From contig JAIBJP010000001.1 in the NCBI GenBank assembly GCA_020029625.1, positions 1 to 35,239 on the forward strand: DNA of 35,239 bases, read 5' to 3'. The translations under genes and the position numbers were made by a program. Under the pieces are notes generated by a model that saw nothing but the letters and a program-made list of their open reading frames with translations, ran no database searches and had not been told where the DNA came from. Positions 1 through 7,697 of the stretch are shown here, one piece after another (the first letter of the stretch is position 1; every line of letters starts with the position of its first letter). Source of the stretch: Actinomycetota bacterium (lineage in GTDB: Bacteria > Actinomycetota > Thermoleophilia > Gaiellales > Gaiellaceae).

Positions 1-380
1 TGCGGGTTGTGGGCGACCTCCCACGGATGGCCGTCGGGGTCGACGAAGATTCCCGAATAGCCGCCCCAGAAGGTCTTGCCGCCCGGCCGGGCGATCCGCG
101 CGCCGGCCTTCTCTGCCTCGGCGATGACGGCGTCCACCTCCTCCGGAGAGCGGACGTTGTGCGCCAGCGTGACGCCGCCCCAGCCGCCGCTGTCCTCGAC
201 TCCGCTCTCCTCGGCGAGCTGATCCCGTCCCCAGAGGGCGACGATCATGCCGCCGGCCTGGAAGAAGACGACGTCGTCCGCGGGCGCCGCGCCCGTGCGC
301 CAGCCGAGGGCCTCGTAAAAGGCGCGCGTGCGAGCGAGATCCGCCACTCCGAGCGTGACGAGGCTCAGCCGCTGTTCCAC
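1..380 (-). CDS. VOC/glyoxalase family protein (runs off the window start)
   Basis: Minus-strand translation VEQRLSLVTLGVADLARTRAFYEALGWRT...VVFFQAGGMIVALWGRDQL...FVDPDGHPWEVAHNP is typical of the VOC fold; GTG start. Confidence 0.85.
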   Translation of the reverse strand, partial: MEQRLSLVTLGVADLARTRAFYEALGWRTGAAPADDVVFFQAGGMIVALWGRDQLAEESGVEDSGGWGGVTLAHNVRSPEEVDAVIAEAEKAGARIARPGGKTFWGGYSGIFVDPDGHPWEVAHNP

Positions 381-384
381 CGGG

Positions 385-846
385 TCAGCCCTGTGCTGGC
401 GGCCGGGCCGGCGTGTGCAGCAAGTTCTCGACGCCGCGGACACCCCGCACCTTGCGGACGCGTGCCTCCAGCGCCTCGACGAGCTCGGGACGGTCGACCT
501 CGCCGCGGAGGAAGACGACGCCGTTCTCCGCGTTGATGTTGATCCGGCCCTTGGGGACGTCGCGATTGCGGAAGACGATCGACTCGACCTTGTCCACGAG
601 GGTCGCGTCGTCGAGCTCGCCGGCGCTTCCGCGCGTGTGCCTCGCGCGCTCGACGAAGCCGCGCGCGTCCGCCGAGACGTGGTGGACGAGCTTGCGGCCC
701 CGCCTGGTCCCGTGCTTGGCGAGCGAAAGGGCTTTGTCGCGCGTGACGTGCCTGCGCCTGCGGCCCTGCTGCGAGTCGAGGTAGTAGGCAAGCGCCGCGC
801 CCCCAGCCGCGGCGGCGAGATAGAACGGGAGCTGGCGGGAACGCAT
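385..846 (-). CDS. BON domain-containing protein with N-terminal hydrophobic segment
   Basis: ORF MRSRQLPFYLAAAAGGAALAYYLDSQQGRRRR...DKVESIVFRNRDVPKGRININAENGVVFLRGEVDRPELVEALEARVRKVRGVRGVENLLH; BON-like C-terminal part. Confidence 0.8.
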   Translation of the reverse strand: MRSRQLPFYLAAAAGGAALAYYLDSQQGRRRRHVTRDKALSLAKHGTRRGRKLVHHVSADARGFVERARHTRGSAGELDDATLVDKVESIVFRNRDVPKGRININAENGVVFLRGEVDRPELVEALEARVRKVRGVRGVENLLHTPARPPAQG

Positions 847-931
847 GACGGAACCTCCGGGTCGAGAGCGGCTATCCCTTAGGCCAGCCTACCCCGGAAC
901 CTCTCCGCACCTCAAGGTGTAGAAGGGAGCA

Positions 932-1495
932 GTGGAGGGCCGTCCACTACCCGAGTCAGAGCTCGTCGAGCGAGCAAAACGGGGCGATCAAGGCGCCTAT
1001 GGACAGCTCGTGCAGGCATATCAGGGGATCGCGTTTCGCACGGCGTATCTCGTTGTCGGGGATGCAGCCGAGGCGGAAGACGCGGCCCAGGAGGGATTCG
1101 TGAAGGCCTACTACGCGATTCGACGTTTTCGTTCCGGAGCGCCCTTTCGGCCCTGGATCCTCCAGATCGTCGCCAACGAAGCTCGCAACCGCCGCAGGTC
1201 CGCGGGCCGGCGGGCCGGTCTCGTCATGCGGACGGCTGCGCATGCTCCCTCGGGGGAGGCGGCCCCCTCCCCCGAGGCGGCCTTGATCAGCGGCGAGGAT
1301 CAAAGGACGCTCCTCGCCGCTGTGAACAAATTGAGAGAGGAAGATCGCCTGGTCATCGCCTGCCGCTACTTCCTCGAGCTTTCGGAGGAAGAGACCTCGA
1401 ACGTACTCGGTTGGCGCCGCGGGACGGTCAAGTCGCGGCTCTCGCGGGCGCTCGACCGGCTCCGCGCCGAGCTGGGAGAGAAGGCATATGCCTGA
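932..1495 (+). CDS. RNA polymerase sigma factor, ECF/sigma-70 family
   Basis: Region 2 (YGQLVQAYQGIAFRTAYLVVGDAAEAEDAAQEGFVKAYYAIRRFR) and region 4 (LSEEETSNVLGWRRGTVKSRLSRALDRLR); GTG start. Confidence 0.93.
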   Translation: MEGRPLPESELVERAKRGDQGAYGQLVQAYQGIAFRTAYLVVGDAAEAEDAAQEGFVKAYYAIRRFRSGAPFRPWILQIVANEARNRRRSAGRRAGLVMRTAAHAPSGEAAPSPEAALISGEDQRTLLAAVNKLREEDRLVIACRYFLELSEEETSNVLGWRRGTVKSRLSRALDRLRAELGEKAYA

Positions 1496-2228
1496 GCTCG
1501 AGCTCGCACTGACCGACCTCGGCCGGCACGTCGAGTTTCCGCCGACTCCCGACGTCACGCCGCGTGTGCGCGAGCGGTTGGCCGAGCGGCCGGAGTCGCG
1601 GCGGGGGTTGACTCGCCGCCGCGGGCTGGCGCTGGCCTTCGCGCTTCTTGCCGTTGCAGTGGCGGCGGTGCTGGCCGTCCCGCAGACGCGAGCGGCGATC
1701 CTCGAGTTCTTCCACCTGCGCGGGGTGACCATCGAGCGCGTGGGCGAGCTCCCCACCGTTCCGCTCCAGCGGGACTTCAACAAGCTCTTCCTCGGCGAGA
1801 AGGTCTCTCTCGACGAGGCGCGCGACCGAGCGGACTTCGAGGTCGTCGTTCCGGAAGCCCTCGGCGATCCCGACGGCGTGTACTTCCAGGAGTCGCCGCC
1901 CGGAGGAATGGTCTCGCTGGTCTATGGGACGCCTGAGCATCCGCACGCGCTCTTCACCCAGTTCCGTGGGTCGGTCGAAGAGGTGATCTTCAAGAAGACC
2001 GCCGCAGGGACGCAGATCGATTCGGTGCGGGTGGGCGGGGAGCCGGGCTACTTCCTGTCCGGAAATCCTCACGACTTCTCGTACCTCGACAGGCGCGGTG
2101 AGTACCGCCAGGAGATCGTGCGCCTGGCCGGAAACACCCTCCTGTGGGAGCGCGGGCTGCTCACCCTGCGTCTGGAAGCGGACATAAACGAGCAAGAAGC
2201 ACTGAAGATCGCCCGCTCGGTGCACTAA
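1488..2228 (+). CDS. Single-pass membrane protein overlapping the sigma factor; putative anti-sigma/DUF4367-like partner
   Basis: ATG overlaps the sigma factor stop; one TM helix (GLALAFALLAVAVAAVLAV) followed by an extracellular domain. Partner role inferred from overlap. Confidence 0.6.
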   Translation: MPELELALTDLGRHVEFPPTPDVTPRVRERLAERPESRRGLTRRRGLALAFALLAVAVAAVLAVPQTRAAILEFFHLRGVTIERVGELPTVPLQRDFNKLFLGEKVSLDEARDRADFEVVVPEALGDPDGVYFQESPPGGMVSLVYGTPEHPHALFTQFRGSVEEVIFKKTAAGTQIDSVRVGGEPGYFLSGNPHDFSYLDRRGEYRQEIVRLAGNTLLWERGLLTLRLEADINEQEALKIARSVH

Positions 2229-2282
2229 AGATCAACCAGATGGGGGACATCCGGAACGCCCTCGCGACCGAATCCTGAGGTC

Positions 2283-2492
2283 ATGAGCACGACGGCTGCG
2301 GAACTCGACCTCGACCTCGACGCGGAAACCGAGCGGGTTCTCCTCTGGCGCGAGGAGGAGCTCGAGCGTGTCGGGTACGGGCGCGAGACGGCGCGCGACC
2401 TGGCGGAGCGCACCTACGTCGATCTTCATCTGGCGATGGATCTGCTGCAACGAGGCTGCCCGGCGGACACCGCCGTGCGCATTCTTCTGTAG
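2283..2492 (+). CDS. Small conserved hypothetical protein (69 aa)
   Basis: Complete ORF MSTTAAELDLDLDAETERVLLWREEELERVGYGRETARDLAERTYVDLHLAMDLLQRGCPADTAVRILL in a gene-dense stretch. Confidence 0.6.
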   Translation: MSTTAAELDLDLDAETERVLLWREEELERVGYGRETARDLAERTYVDLHLAMDLLQRGCPADTAVRILL

Positions 2493-2495
2493 TAA

Positions 2496-2661
2496 GGGTC
2501 CCGTCCAGCAATGCCCGCCATCACTTCTGGCGGCTGCAAAGCGCCACCAGGCGTCGTCCTCGGTCGCCCGCGTATTTGAGTTCAATACGCGGACTCCCTG
2601 CGTCCTAGCCCGGCTCGCTTTTCGCGCGCCAGAAGCGGGGGAGCATCACTGGGCGGGACCC
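2496..2661 (+). ncRNA. Candidate structured RNA / intergenic repeat, family A copy 1 (upstream of lgt)
   Basis: Outer stem 2496-2514 with 2643-2661 (17/19 paired incl. one G-U), inner stem 2524-2532 with 2627-2635 (9/9), hairpin 2568-2576 with 2584-2592 (9/9). Shares GTCCTCGGTCGC (2556-2567) and CTCCCTGCGTCCT (2594-2606) with copies 2 and 3. Confidence 0.7.
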
Positions 2662-2698
2662 CGCACACTCCACCCGCCTCTTCATTCACACTTCGGGC

Positions 2699-3571
2699 GT
2701 GCCCCTGCTCGCCTCGATCCCGAGTCCCTCGAGCGGCGAGGTCCACCTCGGCGGAATTGCGTTGCACGCCTACGGCGTCATGCTGCTGCTCGGGATCCTG
2801 GCGGCGGTGTGGCTCACCGGAGTCCGCTGGACTCGGCGCGGCGGCGACTGGGATCTCGTCTTTCGCGTCGCCATGTGGGGCGTTGCCGGCGGAGTCGTAG
2901 GCGCCCGGCTCTACCATGTCCTCACGAGCTGGGGCGAGGTGCCGGACCCGAAGTGGCAAGGCGTCTTCGAGATCTGGAAGGGGGGTCTCGGCGTGTGGGG
3001 CGGGATCGCCGGCGGCGTCCTCGCGGGCGCGGTCGTAGTGCGTAGCTCCGGGAACTCGGTGTACGCGTTCATGAACGCCTGCGCGCCGGCGCTGCTGCTC
3101 GCGCAGGCAATCGGCCGCTGGGGCAACTACTTCAACCAGGAGCTCTTCGGCAAGCCGACCGACCTTCCCTGGGGGCTCGAAATCGCTGTCCAGAACCGGC
3201 CGCAGCAGTACATCAGCGAGCCGACCTTCCACCCGCTCTTCCTCTACGAGTCCTTGTGGTGCCTGCTCGGGGTGGGCGTCCTCCTCCTGATCGACCGGCG
3301 CTTTCGCATCCGCCCGCCCGGCCTCTTCGCTTTGTACGTGGCGTGGTACACGGCCTTTCGGACCTTCGAGGAGACGCTGCGCGTCGACCCCTCGCACGAG
3401 TACTTCGGCCAGCGGCTGAACTTCTGGGTCTCGATCGTCTTCTTCGCGCTCGCGGTCGTCGCGTTCGTCTGGTCGCAGAGGCGGAGCGCGGAGCCCAGAA
3501 GCCCTCACCGGCCGGCGGCGGTGCCCGAGGGACCGAGGATGGCCGTCCCCAAGGGCCGCGTCCGCCGGTAG
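2699..3571 (+). CDS. lgt: Prolipoprotein diacylglyceryl transferase
   Basis: HAYGVMLLLGILAAVWLTGVR..., GRWGNYFNQELFG, HPLFLYESLWCLLGVG, RPPGLFALYVAWYTAFRTFEETLRVDPS; GTG start. Confidence 0.95.
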   Translation: MPLLASIPSPSSGEVHLGGIALHAYGVMLLLGILAAVWLTGVRWTRRGGDWDLVFRVAMWGVAGGVVGARLYHVLTSWGEVPDPKWQGVFEIWKGGLGVWGGIAGGVLAGAVVVRSSGNSVYAFMNACAPALLLAQAIGRWGNYFNQELFGKPTDLPWGLEIAVQNRPQQYISEPTFHPLFLYESLWCLLGVGVLLLIDRRFRIRPPGLFALYVAWYTAFRTFEETLRVDPSHEYFGQRLNFWVSIVFFALAVVAFVWSQRRSAEPRSPHRPAAVPEGPRMAVPKGRVRR

Positions 3572-3598
3572 GGCTAGCATCGCGGTCCAGGTGACCAG

Positions 3599-4327
3599 AT
3601 GAGCGCCGTAGCGGTTCGCGACCTCGACCTGGACCTCGACTCGTTCGAGGGCCCTTTCGACCTGCTTCTGACGCTCGTTCTCAAGGACGAGCTCGAGCTG
3701 GCCGACGTCGAGGTCGCCGGAGTCGTGGCGGCGTTCGTGGAGCGCCTGGCCGAGCGGGCTTCGCCGGATCTCGAAGCTTGCGGTGAGTTCCTCGTTCTCA
3801 TGGCCGCGCTGCTCGAGCTGAAGGCGCGCGGGCTCTTCCCCGACGAGGACGAGCTTGCCTTCGACGATCTGGATCCCGAGGAGGCGGCGGGCGAGCTTGC
3901 GGAGCGACTCGCGCTCTACCGGCGCTTCAAGGCAGCCGCGGCCTGGCTGGAAGAGCGCCTCGCGGCGGAGTCGGATCGGTACTTCCGCCTCGGGCCTGCG
4001 CCCCTCGCTCCGGTCCCGGAACGGCCTTTGGCTCCCCAGGACCCGGTCGCGCTTGCCTCCGCTCTGAGGCAGCTCGCAGCCGATCCGCCTGCTCCCTCGC
4101 TCAGCCACCTGGAGCTCCGCTTCCCTCCGGTCTCGCTCTTCCTCGACCGCTTCCGGGCAGTCCTGAGCCGTCGCCGTCAGTTCGTCTTCGATCGTGAGGT
4201 GGACTCCCTCTCGCGGGTCGAGCAGGCAGTCGCGTTCCTCGCCCTCCTCGAGCTCCGCAAGGTTGGCGAGATCAAGCTCGGTCAGCCCGCCCCCTTCGAG
4301 CCGATCACCGTCTGGAGTGCTTCATGA
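3599..4327 (+). CDS. scpA: Segregation and condensation protein A
   Basis: FEGPFDLLLTLVLKDELELADVEVAGVVAAFVE...GEFLVLMAALLELKARGLFP; followed by scpB. Confidence 0.93.
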   Translation: MSAVAVRDLDLDLDSFEGPFDLLLTLVLKDELELADVEVAGVVAAFVERLAERASPDLEACGEFLVLMAALLELKARGLFPDEDELAFDDLDPEEAAGELAERLALYRRFKAAAAWLEERLAAESDRYFRLGPAPLAPVPERPLAPQDPVALASALRQLAADPPAPSLSHLELRFPPVSLFLDRFRAVLSRRRQFVFDREVDSLSRVEQAVAFLALLELRKVGEIKLGQPAPFEPITVWSAS

Positions 4328-4331
4328 GCTT

Positions 4332-4498
4332 AAGAGCCCCAATCACGATGAAGACCTGTGCCGCTGGGCCGCACTGGACGTCGCGATGCGTTGTCCTCGG
4401 TCGCGCCCGTATCTCTTTCGATACGAGCGCTCCCTGCGTCCTCGCCTCCCACCGCCCATCGCAGCCCAACGACGAGGCTCCATCGTGACCGGAGCTCT
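4332..4498 (+). ncRNA. Candidate structured RNA / intergenic repeat, family A copy 2 (between scpA and scpB; outer stem encloses the scpB GTG start)
   Basis: Outer stem 4332-4350 with 4481-4499 (15/19, including 8 contiguous bp TCACGATG/CATCGTGA), P2 CGCTGGGC (4362-4369) with GCCCAACG (4464-4471), P3 GCGATG (4383-4388) with CATCGC (4457-4462), apical hairpin GCGC-c-CGTATC/GATACG-a-GCGC (4403-4430). Invariant blocks at 4393-4404 and 4430-4442. Confidence 0.72.
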
Positions 4499-5081
4499 CA
4501 GGCTTGTCGAAAACCCGGTGGATCGGTTGGCGCGGACGCTCGAGGCGCTGCTCGTCATCGCTTCGAGCCCGCTCTCGATCGAGGAGCTGGCCGCTGCCTC
4601 GGAGGACGAGACGGAGCGAGTGGAGACGGCTCTCGGGCTGATCGCCTCCCGCTACCGGGAAGGCCGGAGCGGCATCGTCCTCGAGCACGTCGCAGGCGGC
4701 TATGCCTTCCGGGCTGCGCGCGAAGCGGCGGAGGCGTGCGCTCGGCTCGTCGAGCGGCCCGTGCAGCGCGGGCTCTCGCAGGCAGCTCTCGAGACGCTCG
4801 CCGTCGTCGCCTACCTCGGGCCGGTCTCGCGGCCGGAGATCGCGAAGATCCGCGGTGTGGCGGCCGATTCGGCCGTTGCCGGCCTGGTCGAGCGGGGACT
4901 GATCGCCGAGGCCGGGCGCGAGAGCGACGGTGGCGCCGTTCGCTACCGTGCGACGCCGCTCTTCGAGCGCGTCTTCGGGCTCTCCGGCCTCTCCGAGCTT
5001 CCGCGCCTGGACGATCTCGCGGAAGGCTCCGAAGAGCTGCGCTCGAGGCTCGAGGAAGTCGCCGGCCGCCGCGGCGCCTAG
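4485..5081 (+). CDS. scpB: Segregation and condensation protein B
   Basis: VTGALRLVENPVDRLARTLEALLVIASSPLSIEELAAA...LSQAALETLAVVAYLGPVSRPEIAKIRGV; GTG 4485 preceded by GAGG. Upstream in-frame ORF is the family A element, not ScpB. Confidence 0.92.
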   Translation: MTGALRLVENPVDRLARTLEALLVIASSPLSIEELAAASEDETERVETALGLIASRYREGRSGIVLEHVAGGYAFRAAREAAEACARLVERPVQRGLSQAALETLAVVAYLGPVSRPEIAKIRGVAADSAVAGLVERGLIAEAGRESDGGAVRYRATPLFERVFGLSGLSELPRLDDLAEGSEELRSRLEEVAGRRGA

Positions 5082-5084
5082 CCG

Positions 5085-5375
5085 CTACGCGTCCCGGACG
5101 ATCTTCTCGGCCTCCTCGCGGGTGAAGGCCCGCAGCGTCTCGGTGCGCACCTGCCCGTGGCGGGCGAGGTCGAGGAGGATCCCGTAGGCCGTCTCGTCGT
5201 CCGGCGCGTCGAAGATCTCAACGACGTCGTAGCGCCCGAGGGTCACGTAGATGTCCACTAGCTTCCCGCCGCGCTCCGCGATCACGCGCTCGCTCTCGTC
5301 GACCCGGTCGCGCCAGGCCGGCAGTCCGCCGATCCCCTGTGAGGTCCAGTTCATCAGCGAGATGTACGTCGGCAC
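5085..5375 (-). CDS. GYD domain-containing protein
   Basis: VPTYISLMNWTSQGIGGLPAWRDRVDESERVIAERGGKLVDIYVTLGRYDVVEIFDAPDDETAYGILLDLARHGQVRTETLRAFTREEAEKIV matches the GYD pattern; GTG start chosen over the upstream ATG. Confidence 0.85.
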   Translation of the reverse strand: MPTYISLMNWTSQGIGGLPAWRDRVDESERVIAERGGKLVDIYVTLGRYDVVEIFDAPDDETAYGILLDLARHGQVRTETLRAFTREEAEKIVRDA

Positions 5376-5397
5376 GGCAGGATGATGACAGGTCGCC

Positions 5398-6090
5398 ATG
5401 CGCCTCAACGCCTACCTGGCCAGGGCAGGAGTCGCCTCGCGGCGGGGAGCCGAAGAGCTCATCCGCGCCGGCCGGGTGCGAGTGAACGGCGAGGTCGCCG
5501 GCCTGGCGACCTTCGTGGAGTCGCAGGACACCGTCGAGGTGGACGGAAGCCCGATCGAGCCCGAGCCGCTGACCTACGTGCTCCTGCACAAGCCCGCAGG
5601 AGTGGTGACGACCGCTCGCGATCCTCAGGGTCGGCCCACGGTCGTCGGCCTCGTCAACCATGAGCGCCGTGTCGTCCCAGTCGGCCGCCTCGATGCAGAC
5701 ACCACCGGTGCGCTCCTGCTCACGAACGACGGCCCGCTCGCGCACCGGCTGATGCACCCGCGCTACGAGGTGGACAAGGTCTACGAGGCGGAAGTCGAGG
5801 GCGAGCCAAGCGCCGAGGCGCTCGCCGAGCTCGCCGATGGCGTCGAGCTGGAAGACGGGAGGACCTCGCCGGCGGAGGTCGACCGGCTAAGCCCTTCGCG
5901 CATCGAGCTGACGATCCACGAGGGAAAGAAGCATCAGGTCAAGCGGATGCTGCAGGCGGTTGGGCACCCCGTCCGCAGCCTCCACCGAAGCCGCTACGCC
6001 GCGCTTACGCTGGACGGCCTCGCACCCGGCGAGTGGCGCGAGCTCACACCCGACGAGGTGGCCAAGCTACGTACCCCAGGGACTCCATAG
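5398..6090 (+). CDS. rluB: rRNA pseudouridine synthase, RsuA/RluB family
   Basis: S4-like MRLNAYLARAGVASRRGAEELIRAGRVRVNG; catalytic VGRLDADTTGALLLTNDG. Confidence 0.92.
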   Translation: MRLNAYLARAGVASRRGAEELIRAGRVRVNGEVAGLATFVESQDTVEVDGSPIEPEPLTYVLLHKPAGVVTTARDPQGRPTVVGLVNHERRVVPVGRLDADTTGALLLTNDGPLAHRLMHPRYEVDKVYEAEVEGEPSAEALAELADGVELEDGRTSPAEVDRLSPSRIELTIHEGKKHQVKRMLQAVGHPVRSLHRSRYAALTLDGLAPGEWRELTPDEVAKLRTPGTP

Positions 6091-6676
6091 CCGTCCCGGC
6101 ATCGAGGTCGGGACGACGTCCTCGACGACGACGAGGCCGGTGAGCCGGTCCCAGAGGGTTCTTCCCTCGGGATCGGCGATCTTCCAGAGGCCACCGATCA
6201 GGGCAACCGTCGAGACCGTCGCCGCCAGGTCCCGCCAGTTCTCCTCCCTGTCGGTGAGCCCCTCATTCCCGTGCCAGCCGCGGGTCAACGTGTAGGCCTT
6301 GAACGCGGCGAGGAAGAAGGCCAGGGAGAGGCAGCTGCGCGCGACCGCCCTGACGAGGTGCGGCTCTCGTCCGGTCGCGTGCGAGAACACATGGATGTCG
6401 AGCGCCCGCATCCCCATGGTGTGCCCCGTGGAGAGGAAGTAGCCGAAATACGCGCCGACGACACCGAGGGCGAGTGCGTCCACCGTATACACGAGCGCGT
6501 CCCCCCAAAGCCCGCCGATCGCCCGGCCCACGGTCTCGATCACGCCGAGCGGGATGCTGACGATCAGAAAGGCGACGAAGACCAGGATCCAGTCGATCGT
6601 GGACGCGACCGTGCGTCGCCAGAGCGGAGCGGCGACGGCGCGGTACGTTCCGTCCGCCGGCTTGTAGACGGGCGCC
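6067..6676 (-). CDS. RDD family membrane protein (start uncertain)
   Basis: Frame open to the trpS stop: VYKPADGTYRAVAAPLWRRTVASTIDWILVFVAFLIVSIPLGVIETVGRAIGG...STGHTMGMRALDIHV...LWDRLTGLVVVED. ORF track starts at GTG 6543, which would cut the first TM helix. Confidence 0.7.
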
Positions 6677-6679
6677 GGT

Positions 6680-7660
6680 CTACGGAGCGACGAAACCGAC
6701 CCGCTCGTACGCCACGTCCAATGTCTCAGCTGCGATCAGCTCGGCCTTGGCAGCGCCCTCGGCGAGGATCGCGCGCAGCACCGGCTGATTGGCGCGCAGC
6801 TCTCCATAGCGCAGGCGGATCGGGTCGAGCAGCGCGACGACGGCTTCGGCGACGTCCTCCTTGAACTTTCCGTATCCCGTGCCGTCGTAGCGTGCCTCGA
6901 TTTCCTCGGGGGTCGAGCCGGTGGCGACGGCCATCATGTCGATCAGGTTCGTGATTCCAGGCTTGTCCTCGCTGCGGCGGACCTCTTTGCCAGAGTCGGT
7001 GACGGCCGAGCGCACCTTGCGCCGCAGCGTGTCCGGCGGATCGAGCAGCCCGACGGTTCCCTGCGGCGTCCCGCCCGTGGTCGACATCTTGCGGTCGGGC
7101 TCCTGCAGGTCCATGACTCGCGCGCCCACCTCGGGGTAGATCGCCTCGGGGAGCTTGAACGTCTCCCCGTAGCGCGAGTTGAACCGCTCGGCGAGGTTCC
7201 TCGTCAGCTCGAGGTGCTGACGCTGGTCGTCTCCGATCGGGACCTTGTCGGTCTGGTAGAGGAGGATGTCCGCGGCCATGAGCGCCGGGTAGGTGAAGAG
7301 GCCCGCCGAAACGGAGTCCTTGCCCTGGCTCTTGTCCTTGAACTGGGTCATGCGCCGGAGCTCGCCGAAGGTGGCGATGCAGCCCAGTAGCCAAGCGCAC
7401 TCCGCATGCTCCGAGACATGGCTCTGGACGAAGATCGTCGAGCGTTCCGGATCGAGCCCCGTGGCCAGGAGGATGGCCGCGAGATCGAGCGTGGCCTCCC
7501 GCAACGCCTCCGGATCCTGCGGCGTCGTGATCGAGTGGAGGTCGACGATGCAGAAGAAGGCGTCGCCGAGGTCTTGCGTCGCCGCGTACTGGCGAAAGCC
7601 GCCGCTGTAGTTGCCGAAGTGCTTCGCGCCGGTCGGCTGGATGCCCGAAAAGATCCGCAC
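6680..7660 (-). CDS. trpS: Tryptophan--tRNA ligase
   Basis: MRIFSGIQPTGAKHFGNYSGGFRQY...; KMSTT signature (DRKMSTTGGTPQGTV). Confidence 0.96.
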   Translation of the reverse strand: MRIFSGIQPTGAKHFGNYSGGFRQYAATQDLGDAFFCIVDLHSITTPQDPEALREATLDLAAILLATGLDPERSTIFVQSHVSEHAECAWLLGCIATFGELRRMTQFKDKSQGKDSVSAGLFTYPALMAADILLYQTDKVPIGDDQRQHLELTRNLAERFNSRYGETFKLPEAIYPEVGARVMDLQEPDRKMSTTGGTPQGTVGLLDPPDTLRRKVRSAVTDSGKEVRRSEDKPGITNLIDMMAVATGSTPEEIEARYDGTGYGKFKEDVAEAVVALLDPIRLRYGELRANQPVLRAILAEGAAKAELIAAETLDVAYERVGFVAP

Positions 7661-7697
7661 TGTGGGCCTTGATTATCCCTCACTAGACTGAGGGCGA

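Noticed and set aside
890-925. GGAACCTC repeated in the BON-sigma divergent gap, possible ECF -35 element
   Set aside because: GGAAC is too short to trust in one window; a -10 partner could not be defined convincingly.
3599-3660. Shared LDLDLD peptide in the 2283 ORF and the ScpA N-terminus
   Set aside because: Short low-complexity match from repeated GACCTCGAC codons; likely coincidence.
4358-5125. Out-of-frame plus-strand ORF of 255 aa over scpB
   Set aside because: Arg/Ala-rich shadow frame of scpB; the real ScpB frame is clear.
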